Source of the DNA: Bacillota bacterium
GTDB lineage: Bacteria; Bacillota_I; Bacilli_A; RFN20; CAG-826
Direction of reading: 5' to 3'
Length of the DNA: 50,074 bases
Assembly: GCA_030834445.1 (NCBI GenBank)
Contig: JAURFC010000004.1
Location: forward strand, 1 to 50,074
Part shown: in pieces, positions 32,031-40,947 of the stretch
How the letters are laid out: each line of letters starts with the position of its first letter
Numbering within the stretch: the stretch's first letter is position 1
Program-made: the position numbers and the translations under genes
The notes under the pieces: model-generated
Databases searched by the model: none
Told to the model about the DNA's origin: nothing
What the model saw: only the letters and a program-made list of their open reading frames with translations

Positions 32031-32987
32031 TTATTCTTCCTTAGCGTCAATTTTGACGGTGGTTTCTGCCGCAGGGGCAGGAGCGGCTGGGCGTTCTTCA
32101 TAACGACGATCGCGTCGGGGAGGACGGTTTTCATTCGGTTTGTTGAGTTCTTTTAAGACCGCGAGTTTGGCCAAATAGTCATCATCGCTAGTGTAGGCAA
32201 CCACAGGGGCGCCTCCTTTTGCTTCGACAATCGCATCGGCTAAGGTTTGTACAATTAATTTCACAGAACCGACGGCATCATCATTCCCAGGAATCGGGAA
32301 ATCCACTACGTCTGGATCACAGTTGGTGTCGGTAATACCAAACACAGGAATGTTTAATTTACGGGCTTCGGCAACGGCGTTGTGGTCAATCATTGGATCG
32401 ACAACAAACACGGCTTTGGGTAAACCACGAATTTCTTTAATCCCTTCAAAGTTCTTGAAGAGTTTTTCTTTTAATTTACGAAGATTGTTCGCTTCTTTCT
32501 TGGGAAGTAAAGCAAGCGTACCATCGGTTTCTTGGGCTTCTAAATCTTTAAGGTAACGAATACGACCAAGAATCGTACGGAAGTTGGTTAAGGTTCCACC
32601 TAACCAACGCGTGTTAATGTAGAAAGAGCCCGAACGTAACGCTTCTTCTTTGATGATGCCTTGAATTTGTTTTTTGGTACCGACGAATAAGACGGTACCT
32701 TTGTTATTGACGATTTCTTTGAGTTTCGCATACGCTTCTTCAATTTTCGTCACGGTTTTCTTTAAATCAACGATATAAATACCACGGTCTGAGGTATAAA
32801 TAAATTTCGCCATTTTGGGATTCCACTTGCGCATTTGATGACCATATTGGACACCGGCAGCTGCAAGTTTCTTCATCGAGATGATCGGTTCATTGGTTTG
32901 AACGACCACGTCTTCCATCGTCATTTCGTTCGTGTTTTCTGTTGCTTCGACAGCAGGTTGAACGACACCTTTTTCTTGTTCACTCAT
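32031..32987 (-). CDS. rpsB: Ribosomal protein S2 with N- and C-terminal extensions
   Basis: Small-subunit protein of 318 residues against about 240 normally. The conserved part starts near residue 38 (MKKLAAAGVQYGHQ, then RKWNPKMAKFIYT), so an acidic segment of about 37 residues precedes it; an Arg-rich and then Pro/Ala-rich tail of about 40 residues follows. ATG 32987 was chosen because TAGGAGG lies 8 bases ahead. The extra 14 codons of the longer frame are leader. First gene of the rpsB-tsf-pyrH-frr run. Confidence 0.95.
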   Translation of the reverse strand: MSEQEKGVVQPAVEATENTNEMTMEDVVVQTNEPIISMKKLAAAGVQYGHQMRKWNPKMAKFIYTSDRGIYIVDLKKTVTKIEEAYAKLKEIVNNKGTVLFVGTKKQIQGIIKEEALRSGSFYINTRWLGGTLTNFRTILGRIRYLKDLEAQETDGTLALLPKKEANNLRKLKEKLFKNFEGIKEIRGLPKAVFVVDPMIDHNAVAEARKLNIPVFGITDTNCDPDVVDFPIPGNDDAVGSVKLIVQTLADAIVEAKGGAPVVAYTSDDDYLAKLAVLKELNKPNENRPPRRDRRYEERPAAPAPAAETTVKIDAKEE

Positions 32988-33134
32988 GGTGAATCCTCCT
33001 ATTTGTTGAGCCTCCATCACTTCGAACAACGTGCCCTAACCGAAGTTAGACAATGGCGGTTGAATTCATGATGTGTGTTGTCTCTATGGTGACATAGAGC
33101 GTGTAAATAATAGCACATCTATCCGTAATAGCAA
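32988..33134 (-). promoter_or_regulatory. rpsB promoter and structured leader
   Basis: TTGCTA (33134-33129), 16 bases, TGC-extended TATTAT (33112-33107), then about 110 bases of leader with two clear hairpins: CTCTATG/CATAGAG around 33083-33100 and CTAACTTCGGTTAG around 33035-33050. S2 autoregulates through its leader in other bacteria, so this may serve that purpose, but I see no named motif. Confidence 0.55.
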
Positions 33135-33140
33135 AGGAAT

Positions 33141-34049
33141 TTAACGCTTTTTTTGTTTTCCTCGCGGATGATTTTCATGGTAGGTTTTTAACATAGCTTC
33201 GGTAGATACATGCGTATAAATTTGTGTGGTTTGAATCGATTGATGCCCCAGCAGTTCTTGAATCATGCGTAAATCCGCCCCTTGATCTAATAATTGCGTG
33301 GCAAACGCATGACGAAGTTGATGCGGGTGCAAATGCGTTCCTTGCATGCGGGTCATCTTGGCCAACAAAAATTGAATTCCCCGCGGTGTCAATGGCGTTC
33401 CGGATTGATTTAAAAAGACGTGGGATGTATTTGAGTCTGCTGTTTTGTGGAGGAGCAGTTGGGGGCGAATTTGCTTTAGGTATTGGTCCATTAGACCTTG
33501 GGTGGACGGTCGTAAGGGAACAATGCGTTCTTTACTTCCTTTACCCAGCACGCGCAAAAACCGACGGGATCGATCGATCATGAGTAACGTTAACCCTGCA
33601 ACTTCACTCACGCGAAGTCCAGAATAATACATGCATTCAAGCAGGCACAGATCACGGATTTTCATACTGTCTTCCCGTTGCCTGATGTGCTCTAAGATTG
33701 CTTCCATCGTTGTTTCAGAGGCAGGATCCGGCAAACGAATGTGTCCCTTGGACGGTGCAAGCATGGCAAAGGGATTTAATTTTAAATGCCCTTGACGCAC
33801 ATGATAAGCGTACAAATGTTTTAAGCTTGCTACATGCCGGCGCATGGAAGGCATCGATAATCCTTCTTGCCGTAAATGACTTAAATAATGGCGAATTTCA
33901 GGCAAACCGACCGTGTCAAATTTCCAGGATTGCGTTTTTAAAAAAGCAAAATAATGCGTACTATCGCGTTGATAGGCCGCTAAGGTATGGGCGGCATACT
34001 TTCGTTCATGGAGTAAATAATCTAAATACGTGGCAAGCAGTTGATTCAT
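33141..34049 (-). CDS. xerC: Tyrosine recombinase XerC
   Basis: Protein of 302 residues. Catalytic residues are visible as SGLRVSE (Arg), GKGSKERIVPL (Lys), HPHQLRHAFAT (His-x-x-Arg), LLGHQSI (His) and TQIYTH (Tyr nucleophile). SAM-like N-terminal core-binding domain of about 90 residues. Resolves chromosome dimers at dif. The topA-xerC order is common in Bacillota, which argues for the housekeeping enzyme and not a phage integrase. TATACT sits 6 bases before the ATG and no ribosome binding site is seen. Confidence 0.92.
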   Translation of the reverse strand: MNQLLATYLDYLLHERKYAAHTLAAYQRDSTHYFAFLKTQSWKFDTVGLPEIRHYLSHLRQEGLSMPSMRRHVASLKHLYAYHVRQGHLKLNPFAMLAPSKGHIRLPDPASETTMEAILEHIRQREDSMKIRDLCLLECMYYSGLRVSEVAGLTLLMIDRSRRFLRVLGKGSKERIVPLRPSTQGLMDQYLKQIRPQLLLHKTADSNTSHVFLNQSGTPLTPRGIQFLLAKMTRMQGTHLHPHQLRHAFATQLLDQGADLRMIQELLGHQSIQTTQIYTHVSTEAMLKTYHENHPRGKQKKR

Positions 34050-34065
34050 GCCTATAGTATACCGA

Positions 34066-36192
34066 TTAGGCGGCGTCTTTTTTCGGGAAGGGTGTCAAGT
34101 TTTCCAAATAATCACACTTTGGGAACCCAGAACAACCAATAAAGGGTCGTTTGGTTTTCTTGGCAATCCGTTTCAGTAACGGTTTACCACATTTCGGGCA
34201 AGCGCGACCGACTTCTTCTACGACGGGTTTTTCCTTCGGTTTAAACACTTTGACACCGTCTTCGGTTGTTTCTTCGTCGTGGTCTTCCCCTTCTTTTTCG
34301 GGCCAAGGGAACGGCACTTGATTGACATTGTAATTACACGTAGGGTATTCTGAACATCCTAAAAACACACCGAATTTGGAGCGACGCGGAACAATGACCC
34401 CATGGCAACCTGGTTTCGGACATTTTCCATAAAACTGCATCGCCGGATGATCGTTGGGTAAATCGCCTGCCGCGTCATATTGTTCTTTAAAGTGGGTGTA
34501 AAAAGCGGATAAAAGTTCGCAACGTGTCTTTTCGCCATCTTTAACTTCATCGAGTTTAAGTTCCATATCGGACGTGTACGTGGCATTAATAAAATCAGAG
34601 AAATACTGAACGAGGTAAGCAATCGCCGCATGCGCTTCAGGGTTAGGATAAAGCGTATGACCTTTGACCGAGACGTAATGATGTTGTTTTAACCGATCAA
34701 TTGTTGCGGCATACGTGGAAGGACGACCAATACCTTGATATTCAAGTTCTTGAATGAGTTTAGCTTCTGAGAAGCGTCCAGGACCTGCAGTTTGATGCGC
34801 TTCAAATCCATCTTGATGGAGTGGATACACTTGTCCTTGAAAGAGTTGCGGTAACTCCGGTTCATCGGTTTCTTCACTCATGCCATAGGCACGGCGGAAT
34901 CCTGGGAACGTGACCACACTTCCTGAAACTTTGAAAGTAAAATCGCCCCCCGTTAATGAATAGGTCGTAATTTCATATTGTTGCGGCGTCATGAGCGAGG
35001 CTAACGTACGATTAAAAATAAGGCGATAGAGTTTGAGTTGATCTGGACTCAAGTACGAGGCAATTGATTCTGGGGTTCTTGACACACTGGTGGGACGGAT
35101 CGCTTCGTGGGCATCTTGACTTTGCAAGACCACGGTTTTGGATTTCGGCGCACTTGCGACATAGGCTTCGCCATATTGCTGGGTGATAAACGTTTGCGCA
35201 TCGGAGGTAAATCCTGCGGATAATCGGTCTGAATCGGTACGCATATACGTAATCAAACCCACTTGTTCGCCATGAATGGAAACCCCTTCATAGAGCTCTT
35301 GGGCAATCTTTTGGGTTTTCTTTGGAGAGAATTTTAAATAACTACTTGCATCTTGTTGAAGGGTGGACGTACGAAACGCGGCTTTGGATTCGCGTTTTTT
35401 CTTTTGCATGCTGACATCGGTCAAGGTGACTTCCGTCGGAAGTTTGCCTAATAAGTCATTCGCTTTGGCTTCGGAATCAATGGGAATAATTTTTTTATAC
35501 CCCTTGGGATCGGATTTATCGTCGGTCATTTTTAAGGTTTGTCCTTGATACTGCGTGGCTTCGACAGCCAAGGGTCCTTGAGGGGTTGTCAACGACGTTT
35601 TTAAGGTGTAATACGCTTGAGGGACAAAGGCGAGCACTTCAATTTCACGTTCAATGACAAACCGTAAGGCAACCGATTGAACACGTCCTCCTGCCGGTGA
35701 ATATACTTTTTTATTGAGAATTTTTGACAGCATAAACCCGACAATACGGTCTAAAATACGTCGTGCTTCTTGGGATTGCACCATATCCATATTAATGGCA
35801 CGCGGTTGGGCAATTGCTTCAAGAATTTTACTTTTTGTAATTTCATAAAATTCAATGCGTTCAGTCTTTTTCGGATCAAGCGCCATCGCATCGGCTAAGT
35901 GCCAGGCAATGGATTCCCCTTCGCGGTCGGGATCGGTTGCCAGAATCACCTTATCCATTTTTTTGGCTTGCTTGGTTAAAGTTTCAACGAGTTTTTCTTT
36001 GCCTTTAATGATGGTGTAGGTAGGTTGAAAACAATGGTCGATATCGACACCAAATCCTTGTTTTCCTGAAATCGCTAAATCACGAACATGGCCTTTGGAC
36101 GAGGCAATCGTGTACGTATCGGGTAATTCGGCCACATATTTTTCAAAGGTTTTTTGTTTGGTGGGCGATTCGACAATTAATAAGATGTTCAT
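34066..36192 (-). CDS. topA: DNA topoisomerase I
   Basis: Protein of 708 residues. Toprim domain with LLIVESPTKQKTFEKYV and ATDPDREGESIAWHL, SPAGGRVQSVALR near 170, and the catalytic Tyr in GLITYMRTDSDRLS (about 310). Two C-terminal zinc ribbons (CPKPGC...CSEYPTC; CPKCG...CSGFPKC). Relaxes negative supercoils. Promoter TTGACA, 18 bases, TACTTT at 36241-36212; GGAG 6 bases before ATG. Confidence 0.96.
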   Translation of the reverse strand: MNILLIVESPTKQKTFEKYVAELPDTYTIASSKGHVRDLAISGKQGFGVDIDHCFQPTYTIIKGKEKLVETLTKQAKKMDKVILATDPDREGESIAWHLADAMALDPKKTERIEFYEITKSKILEAIAQPRAINMDMVQSQEARRILDRIVGFMLSKILNKKVYSPAGGRVQSVALRFVIEREIEVLAFVPQAYYTLKTSLTTPQGPLAVEATQYQGQTLKMTDDKSDPKGYKKIIPIDSEAKANDLLGKLPTEVTLTDVSMQKKKRESKAAFRTSTLQQDASSYLKFSPKKTQKIAQELYEGVSIHGEQVGLITYMRTDSDRLSAGFTSDAQTFITQQYGEAYVASAPKSKTVVLQSQDAHEAIRPTSVSRTPESIASYLSPDQLKLYRLIFNRTLASLMTPQQYEITTYSLTGGDFTFKVSGSVVTFPGFRRAYGMSEETDEPELPQLFQGQVYPLHQDGFEAHQTAGPGRFSEAKLIQELEYQGIGRPSTYAATIDRLKQHHYVSVKGHTLYPNPEAHAAIAYLVQYFSDFINATYTSDMELKLDEVKDGEKTRCELLSAFYTHFKEQYDAAGDLPNDHPAMQFYGKCPKPGCHGVIVPRRSKFGVFLGCSEYPTCNYNVNQVPFPWPEKEGEDHDEETTEDGVKVFKPKEKPVVEEVGRACPKCGKPLLKRIAKKTKRPFIGCSGFPKCDYLENLTPFPKKDAA

Positions 36193-36277
36193 ACAGACTC
36201 CATTCGACTAGAAAGTAGCAAGGAACCTTAACACGTGTCAATGAATTTAACTTCTGCTTTTTTCTTTATTTAATATA

Positions 36278-37117
36278 TTAAATAAATTTTTTTTCATGAT
36301 TTTCTTTAGCCGAAGTTGATCCCTTTTGCTCATGTTGGTCAAGCATGTGTTCCACGATATCTTGCGCCGATTCAACCAAGATCGCGCCATCCTTAATGAG
36401 ACGATTGGTGGAATTATCGGTACTGGCAAGATGCGGTAACACATACACATCTTTTCCTAAGTACAACGCATACCCAACCGTAATGAGTGTCCCACTTCGT
36501 TTTTTGGCTTCTGCGACAAACACCGCCTGGGCCAAACCCGCAATAATACGATTTCGCCACGGGAAATGCTCTTTATGAGGTTCGGTATCATGAGGATATT
36601 CCGATACCACAAGATGATCTTGACAAAGCGTTTTGTATAAAGCCTGATTTTCTTCGGGATAGCAGCGATCAATCCCTGAACCTAACACGGCAATCGTTTT
36701 TCCGTGCGCATCGAGCGCGGACTGATGGGCCATGGTATCAATGCCACGTGCCAACCCAGAAACGACAATAATGCCTTCTTCAATTAAGGCTTGGGTAATT
36801 TGTTGAGTCATCTTTAAACCATAAGGAGAAGCTTTCCGCGACCCAATCATCGCCAGGGATCGTGACCCCATGTGTAAAAGCTGTATATTGCCATAGTAAA
36901 AAAGCACAAAGGGGGGTTTATATATCTTTTTGAGAGATTCAGGATAATCATCATCAATAATCGTTAGTACTTGGGAATGAACAAGGTTTAACGCATGAAG
37001 GACCTCGTCTTCTTGAACGTGCTCTTTTTCTTTAATCGCTTGATAAATACGATTCCAATCCCCTTCGTATTTAATCGCTAAAAAAATAATAATATCTCGA
37101 CCTTTCATCATGGGCAT
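36278..37117 (-). CDS. dprA: DNA-processing protein DprA
   Basis: Protein of 279 residues. SRSLAMIGSRKASPYG, VSGLARGIDTMAHQSAL, IAVLGSGIDRCYPEEN and PHKEHFPWRNRIIAGLA are the conserved Rossmann-fold blocks. It loads RecA on incoming single strands during natural transformation. The C-terminal winged-helix domain seen in some DprA is absent. No other competence gene is visible here. AGAGGT precedes the ATG. Confidence 0.92.
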   Translation of the reverse strand: MPMMKGRDIIIFLAIKYEGDWNRIYQAIKEKEHVQEDEVLHALNLVHSQVLTIIDDDYPESLKKIYKPPFVLFYYGNIQLLHMGSRSLAMIGSRKASPYGLKMTQQITQALIEEGIIVVSGLARGIDTMAHQSALDAHGKTIAVLGSGIDRCYPEENQALYKTLCQDHLVVSEYPHDTEPHKEHFPWRNRIIAGLAQAVFVAEAKKRSGTLITVGYALYLGKDVYVLPHLASTDNSTNRLIKDGAILVESAQDIVEHMLDQHEQKGSTSAKENHEKKFI

Positions 37118-37147
37118 ACCTCTATCTAGGAGTAGATAGGGAAAAGA

Positions 37148-37783
37148 CTATTTATCCCACAAAGTGATTGATTGAAGCGCTTTAACGGGGCCAAAGGACG
37201 TGCGATGCACGTGAGGTAGGATGCCGAGTCGGCTTAATGCGTCTAGATGCATCGGCGTAGGATAGCCTTTGTGCGCGGCAAATCCATACCCAGGATATTG
37301 ATGATCGAGTTCAACCATGATACGGTCGCGGGTCACTTTGGCAAGAATGGAGGCACAGGCCACGGCAAACACTTTTTGATCACCGCGAATGACCGCCGCA
37401 TAGGGAGCGTATTTTTCCGGTAATTTCATCGCGTCGGTGACGATAAAATCAGGATGCGGCGACAGGCAATCTAAACTACGCATCATCCCGAGTCGAGATG
37501 CTTCTAAAATATTGATTCGATCAATCGTATCGGCATCAATAACTTCAATGGCATAACTAACTGCATATTCACAAATCCATGCATACGCGTGGTCGCGTTC
37601 TTTTTCCGTCATCTTCTTGGAATCGTTAATATAAGGAGCATCGGGGTGGGGGTGAATGAGGACGGCAGCCGCTACGACCGGACCGGCAATCGGCCCGCGA
37701 CCGGCTTCATCGGTTCCCGCTAGCAAGCGATAACCTTGGGAAAGATAATGAGCATCGAGGCTAAATTCAGGCTTTTTTTTCAT
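37148..37783 (-). CDS. rnhB: Ribonuclease HII
   Basis: Protein of 211 residues. GTDEAGRGPIAGPVVAAAV (catalytic Asp-Glu, about 19-37), ILEASRLGM, and IVTDAMKL (third Asp) are conserved. Removes ribonucleotides from DNA. Starts with an ATGA overlap on rbgA, so it is translated behind it. Confidence 0.95.
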   Translation of the reverse strand: MKKKPEFSLDAHYLSQGYRLLAGTDEAGRGPIAGPVVAAAVLIHPHPDAPYINDSKKMTEKERDHAYAWICEYAVSYAIEVIDADTIDRINILEASRLGMMRSLDCLSPHPDFIVTDAMKLPEKYAPYAAVIRGDQKVFAVACASILAKVTRDRIMVELDHQYPGYGFAAHKGYPTPMHLDALSRLGILPHVHRTSFGPVKALQSITLWDK

Positions 37784-38589
37784 TGAAACGTAAAGCGACC
37801 TAATTTACCGGTTGCCATATAGTGGAGAAAAGTTTCTTCGGCAAGAGAAGTATCCCATGTTCCTGCTTTTTTCATCTGGCGTTTTTCGGCAAAGGCGAGC
37901 AAGAAAGCATGATAATCATCTCCAGTAAATCCGTTCACAAAGGGATGGTGGACGGCAACCAAGCAACGAAAGACGTACCGGGCTAACACTTCCTGAGGAA
38001 GTATTGAAAATTTCATCGAACCAATGGCAGCAAGTTGATACGCCACATCTTGGGATTCATAGCGCGGCGTTAAAACACCGGGCGTATCTAAAAGCGAATA
38101 GCCTAAGGTCGTATGAATCCACTGCTGTCCCCGCGTGGAACCCGCGCGATTTTCCGTCGCCACTTTTCGCGTCCCACACAAGCGATTAATGAGGGTGGAT
38201 TTCCCGACATTAGGAACACCCACAATCATGAGTTTAAGGGGTTGCGGTTTTCGCCCTTTTTCGGCATCGATATGATGTGCTTTTGTTTGCATGTCTTTTA
38301 ATACATGGGTTAGCGTTTTCCATCCTGAAGGGGTGGTTAATGAGACATGAATCGTGGTAGCATCCCCCTCTAGAAGATCCTGAGAAAGGGGAGCTGCTAA
38401 ATCCACTTTGTTATAGACGATTAAATGCGATTGACGGGTTTTTAAGGGAAAGGGAGGTAACGCTGTGGCACCAGGGGCACGTGCATCCCGCACCTCAATC
38501 AAAACATCAATGAGCGGTAATTTTTCTAAAATTTGCCGCCACGCTTTTTTCATATGGCCAGGAAACCAATGAACATTTTTTTGGTTCAT
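37780..38589 (-). CDS. rbgA: Ribosome biogenesis GTPase A
   Basis: Protein of 269 residues with circularly permuted GTPase motifs: YNKVDLA (G4, about 60) before PNVGKSTLINRL (G1, about 132) and DTPGVL (G3). HWFPGHMKKA at the start is typical of RbgA/YlqF. Assembles the late 50S subunit. ATG 38589 (MNQKNVHWF) overlaps the lepB stop as ATGA. Confidence 0.95.
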   Translation of the reverse strand: MNQKNVHWFPGHMKKAWRQILEKLPLIDVLIEVRDARAPGATALPPFPLKTRQSHLIVYNKVDLAAPLSQDLLEGDATTIHVSLTTPSGWKTLTHVLKDMQTKAHHIDAEKGRKPQPLKLMIVGVPNVGKSTLINRLCGTRKVATENRAGSTRGQQWIHTTLGYSLLDTPGVLTPRYESQDVAYQLAAIGSMKFSILPQEVLARYVFRCLVAVHHPFVNGFTGDDYHAFLLAFAEKRQMKKAGTWDTSLAEETFLHYMATGKLGRFTFQ

Positions 38590-39221
38590 ACATACCACCG
38601 TGGCCATGCGTACGTTCGACTTGCGCAGTTACTTAAATCAACCCCCGATTGAGATGTCCCCGTGGAGGCAGTACAAACACCTTCAATGGCAATAAGTTTA
38701 CCAATAATCATCGAGCGTTGAATCGGACCAAAGGTGCGTGAATCCAAGGAGGAAGGACGGTTATCTCCTGAGACAAAAAATGCGTCATTATGTAAAGAAA
38801 TAGGCGCTTCACAACCGATATAGGTGGCAACGCTGCACGTTTGTGAGACATAGGAGGTATCGTCATAAAAAGGTTGATCGATGGTAACGTCATTAATCAA
38901 AAGTGTTCCGTTTGTTTCAAAGGCAAGTGTTTCTCCGGGTAGTCCTAAAATACGTTTAATGATGAAGCGATCAATCGACGGATTTTGTTGAATGACGATA
39001 ATATCAAATCGTTCTAATGACATTAAGGTGCGGTCATGGACATCCATGATACCAAATTCATTATTTTGTAAGGTCGGTTGCATCGAGGCTCCCACGATTT
39101 TAATGGGCGTGAAATAAAGATTATGAAAAATAATGCCTGATCCTAAAATCATAAGGATCACAAAGACAATTTGTGAGAGAATGGCAAGGCCCTTTTTGAG
39201 CGGATGTGGCAGTCGATTCAT
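38586..39221 (-). CDS. lepB: Type I signal peptidase with extra C-terminal tail
   Basis: Membrane protease of 211 residues. One helix (about 15-32), catalytic Ser in VGASMQPTL, catalytic Lys in RFIIKRILGLPGE, then SGDNRPSSLDSRTFGPI. The external part holds two Cys in an insertion (QTCSVATYIGCEAP) and two in a tail of about 30 residues after the last conserved block, which could form disulfides. TATAAT sits 7 bases before ATG without a Shine-Dalgarno site. Removes signal peptides of exported proteins. Confidence 0.93.
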   Translation of the reverse strand: MNRLPHPLKKGLAILSQIVFVILMILGSGIIFHNLYFTPIKIVGASMQPTLQNNEFGIMDVHDRTLMSLERFDIIVIQQNPSIDRFIIKRILGLPGETLAFETNGTLLINDVTIDQPFYDDTSYVSQTCSVATYIGCEAPISLHNDAFFVSGDNRPSSLDSRTFGPIQRSMIIGKLIAIEGVCTASTGTSQSGVDLSNCASRTYAWPRWYV

Positions 39222-39249
39222 ACGAATTATTATAAACGCTATCTCATAG

Positions 39250-39279
39250 AAAGAAAAAAGATTCCTTGTGGAATCTTTT
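39250..39279 (-). terminator. Terminator after rplS
   Basis: AAAAGATTCC pairs with GGAATCTTTT around loop ACAA, followed by TTCTTTC, ahead of the lepB start. Confidence 0.85.
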
Positions 39280-39286
39280 GTTCAAT

Positions 39287-39634
39287 CTACTTGTCGAGAA
39301 TTTCTTTAATGCGTGCCGCTTTACCAGAAAGTTTGGTCAGGTAGTTGAGCTTGTTACGACGAACCTTCCCGCGACGTAAGACGTCGATGGAGGCAATCGT
39401 TGGCGCGTGTAACGGGAAAATACGATGGACCCCGATACCACTGGAAACTTTACGAACCGTAAATGTTTCGCCGATGCCACTTCCTTTGCGGGCAATGACA
39501 ACCCCTTCAAATGCTTGAAGACGTTCCTTGCCACCTTCGATAATTCTGACCATGACTTTGACCGTATCCCCTGATTTAAATTCAGGAAGATCCTTACGAA
39601 GTTGGTCGGCGGTGATTTGATCAACTAAATTCAT
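39287..39634 (-). CDS. rplS: Ribosomal protein L19
   Basis: Protein of 115 residues, usual size. [30 protein letters not shown] and the C-terminal VRRNKLNYL block are characteristic. Large-subunit protein at the subunit interface. AGGAGGGTG precedes the ATG; monocistronic with its own leader and terminator. Confidence 0.97.
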   Translation of the reverse strand: MNLVDQITADQLRKDLPEFKSGDTVKVMVRIIEGGKERLQAFEGVVIARKGSGIGETFTVRKVSSGIGVHRIFPLHAPTIASIDVLRRGKVRRNKLNYLTKLSGKAARIKEILDK

Positions 39635-39753
39635 TGATTCACCCTCCTTTGGATCGTTTTGTCAAAGTGTTCATATCCATATCGATGATAGCGGACCACT
39701 TCTAGCACGATTTCGTGCTTTCCTATAGTAGCAAAGCTAAGACAGAATCGCAA
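39635..39753 (-). promoter_or_regulatory. rplS promoter and probable L19 leader
   Basis: TTGCGA (39753-39748), 17 bases, TGC-extended TACTAT (39730-39725). The transcript begins with a strong hairpin (AGCACGA/TCGTGCT) and then contains AAGTGGTCCGCTATC and a partner AACACTTT, resembling the L19 autoregulatory leader of Bacillota. The leader call is from memory of the motif. Confidence 0.55.
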
Positions 39754-39813
39754 TATATTTATCTTTCAATTTTATCGGTAAACGTCTTGAATCTACGCGT
39801 AAAGTAATTTTAC

Positions 39814-39842
39814 TTGACGCATGCTTTTTTACAACCTACAAT
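39814..39842 (+). promoter_or_regulatory. Promoter of rpsP-khpA
   Basis: TTGACG (39814-39819), 17 bases, TACAAT (39837-39842), then AAAAAGGAG before the rpsP ATG. Confidence 0.8.
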
Positions 39843-39867
39843 AAGAAAGTCAAAAAGGAGATTATTT

Positions 39868-40140
39868 ATGGCAGTCAAAATTCGTTTAGCACGTACCGGT
39901 CGTCATTCCGACCCATCTTATCGCATTGTTGCCGCGGACTCACGCTATGCCCGTGATGGTCGCTACATTGAACAACTCGGTTATTACAATCCTCAAAAAC
40001 CAGCCACTGAAGCAGTTATTGATGATACACTCGCGGTCAAATGGATGCTTTTAGGCGCCCAATATTCCGATACTGTTCGCACCCTATTCAAAGCCAAAGG
40101 CATTATCGCCAAGTTCTTAGACGCGAAGAAAGCGAAGTAA
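39868..40140 (+). CDS. rpsP: Ribosomal protein S16
   Basis: Protein of 90 residues. MAVKIRLARTGRHSDPSYRI and RDGRYIEQLGYYNP are diagnostic. ATG 39868 follows AAGGAG; the longer frame from 39814 starts inside the promoter. First gene of the rpsP-khpA unit. Confidence 0.97.
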   Translation: MAVKIRLARTGRHSDPSYRIVAADSRYARDGRYIEQLGYYNPQKPATEAVIDDTLAVKWMLLGAQYSDTVRTLFKAKGIIAKFLDAKKAK

Positions 40141-40144
40141 CCGT

Positions 40145-40411
40145 ATGGATTACGCCGCAATTCTTCATGCGTTCATCGATGACTTTGTTGAAAATAAAGA
40201 TGCAATTCTCATTCGCGAATTACCGAATGACAATCCCAAAGATCTCACCTTACTCATCGTCGCAGAATCCGAAGATACCTCGCGTCTCATTGGACGTAAA
40301 GGCATCATCGCCGATGCACTCCGCGAAGTGCTTGCGATTGCTGGGAAAATGGAAGATCGTCGGGTCCATCTCAAATTCGAATCGTTTGAACGTTCATCCA
40401 GCGAGGAGTAA
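40145..40411 (+). CDS. khpA: KH-domain RNA-binding protein KhpA
   Basis: Protein of 88 residues, one KH domain with the GxxG loop in RLIGRKGIIADALREVL. In other Bacillota it acts with KhpB in RNA binding and cell-division control. Starts four bases after rpsP. The stop codon lies in the loop of the following terminator hairpin. Confidence 0.92.
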   Translation: MDYAAILHAFIDDFVENKDAILIRELPNDNPKDLTLLIVAESEDTSRLIGRKGIIADALREVLAIAGKMEDRRVHLKFESFERSSSEE

Positions 40412-40428
40412 ATCTCCTCGCTTTTCTT
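40401..40428 (+). terminator. Terminator between khpA and rimM
   Basis: GCGAGGAG pairs perfectly with CTCCTCGC (loop TAAAT), followed by TTTTCTTT. It is placed directly ahead of the rimM -10 box. Confidence 0.85.
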
Positions 40429-40434
40429 TATAAT
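40429..40434 (+). promoter_or_regulatory. -10 box of rimM, 6 bases from ATG
   Basis: TATAAT followed by AAGACT and then ATG at 40441. No ribosome binding site fits in between, so the transcript should begin at or next to the start codon. Confidence 0.65.
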
Positions 40435-40440
40435 AAGACT

Positions 40441-40947
40441 ATGGAATTTTTAACTATTGGTAAAATTATTAATGTTCGGGGGTTAAAGGGGGAAGTCAAA
40501 CTTCAATCCTTAACCGATTTTTCCCATGTGCGTTATCGTAAAGGAAAAACCGTTTATTTAGAAATCAATGGCACGATGCTACCGTTAACCGTAAAGTCCC
40601 ATCATGCGGTGGGAGCCTTGGATTTTGTTCAATTTAATGACTACGCTACCGTCGAAGCGGTCACCTCGTGGATTGGGTCGTATGTCTATGCGAACAAAGC
40701 GGATATTACCCTAGAAAAAGGCCAATACTTTTTTGCCGATTTAGTCGGTTGTCATATCCATGATCATCTATCCCATGCCCACGTAGGCGTTGTTAAGAAA
40801 GTTGAAGAGTATAACGGGAAACATCTTCTTCGTATGACACGGGAAGGTCAATCGGATGTCCTCATTCCCTTTGTTGAACCGTTTATTCAGCACGTGGATA
40901 TTGAACATAAAGTGATCCACGTCCAATTTATTGACGGGATGTTATGA
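40441..40947 (+). CDS. rimM: 16S rRNA maturation factor RimM
   Basis: Protein of 168 residues, usual length. Starts LTIGKIINVRGLKGEVKLQSLTD; PRC-barrel second half with GQYFFADLVGCHIH and the C-terminal DVLIPFVEPFI. Assists 30S head assembly. Probably read from a leaderless mRNA after the khpA terminator. Overlaps trmD by 4 bases. Confidence 0.95.
   Translation: MEFLTIGKIINVRGLKGEVKLQSLTDFSHVRYRKGKTVYLEINGTMLPLTVKSHHAVGALDFVQFNDYATVEAVTSWIGSYVYANKADITLEKGQYFFADLVGCHIHDHLSHAHVGVVKKVEEYNGKHLLRMTREGQSDVLIPFVEPFIQHVDIEHKVIHVQFIDGML

Noticed and set aside
33141-34049. XerC-like gene as the integrase of a mobile element
   Set aside because: It lies between topA and rpsB in a core block, has the housekeeping XerC length and motifs, and no element ends surround it.
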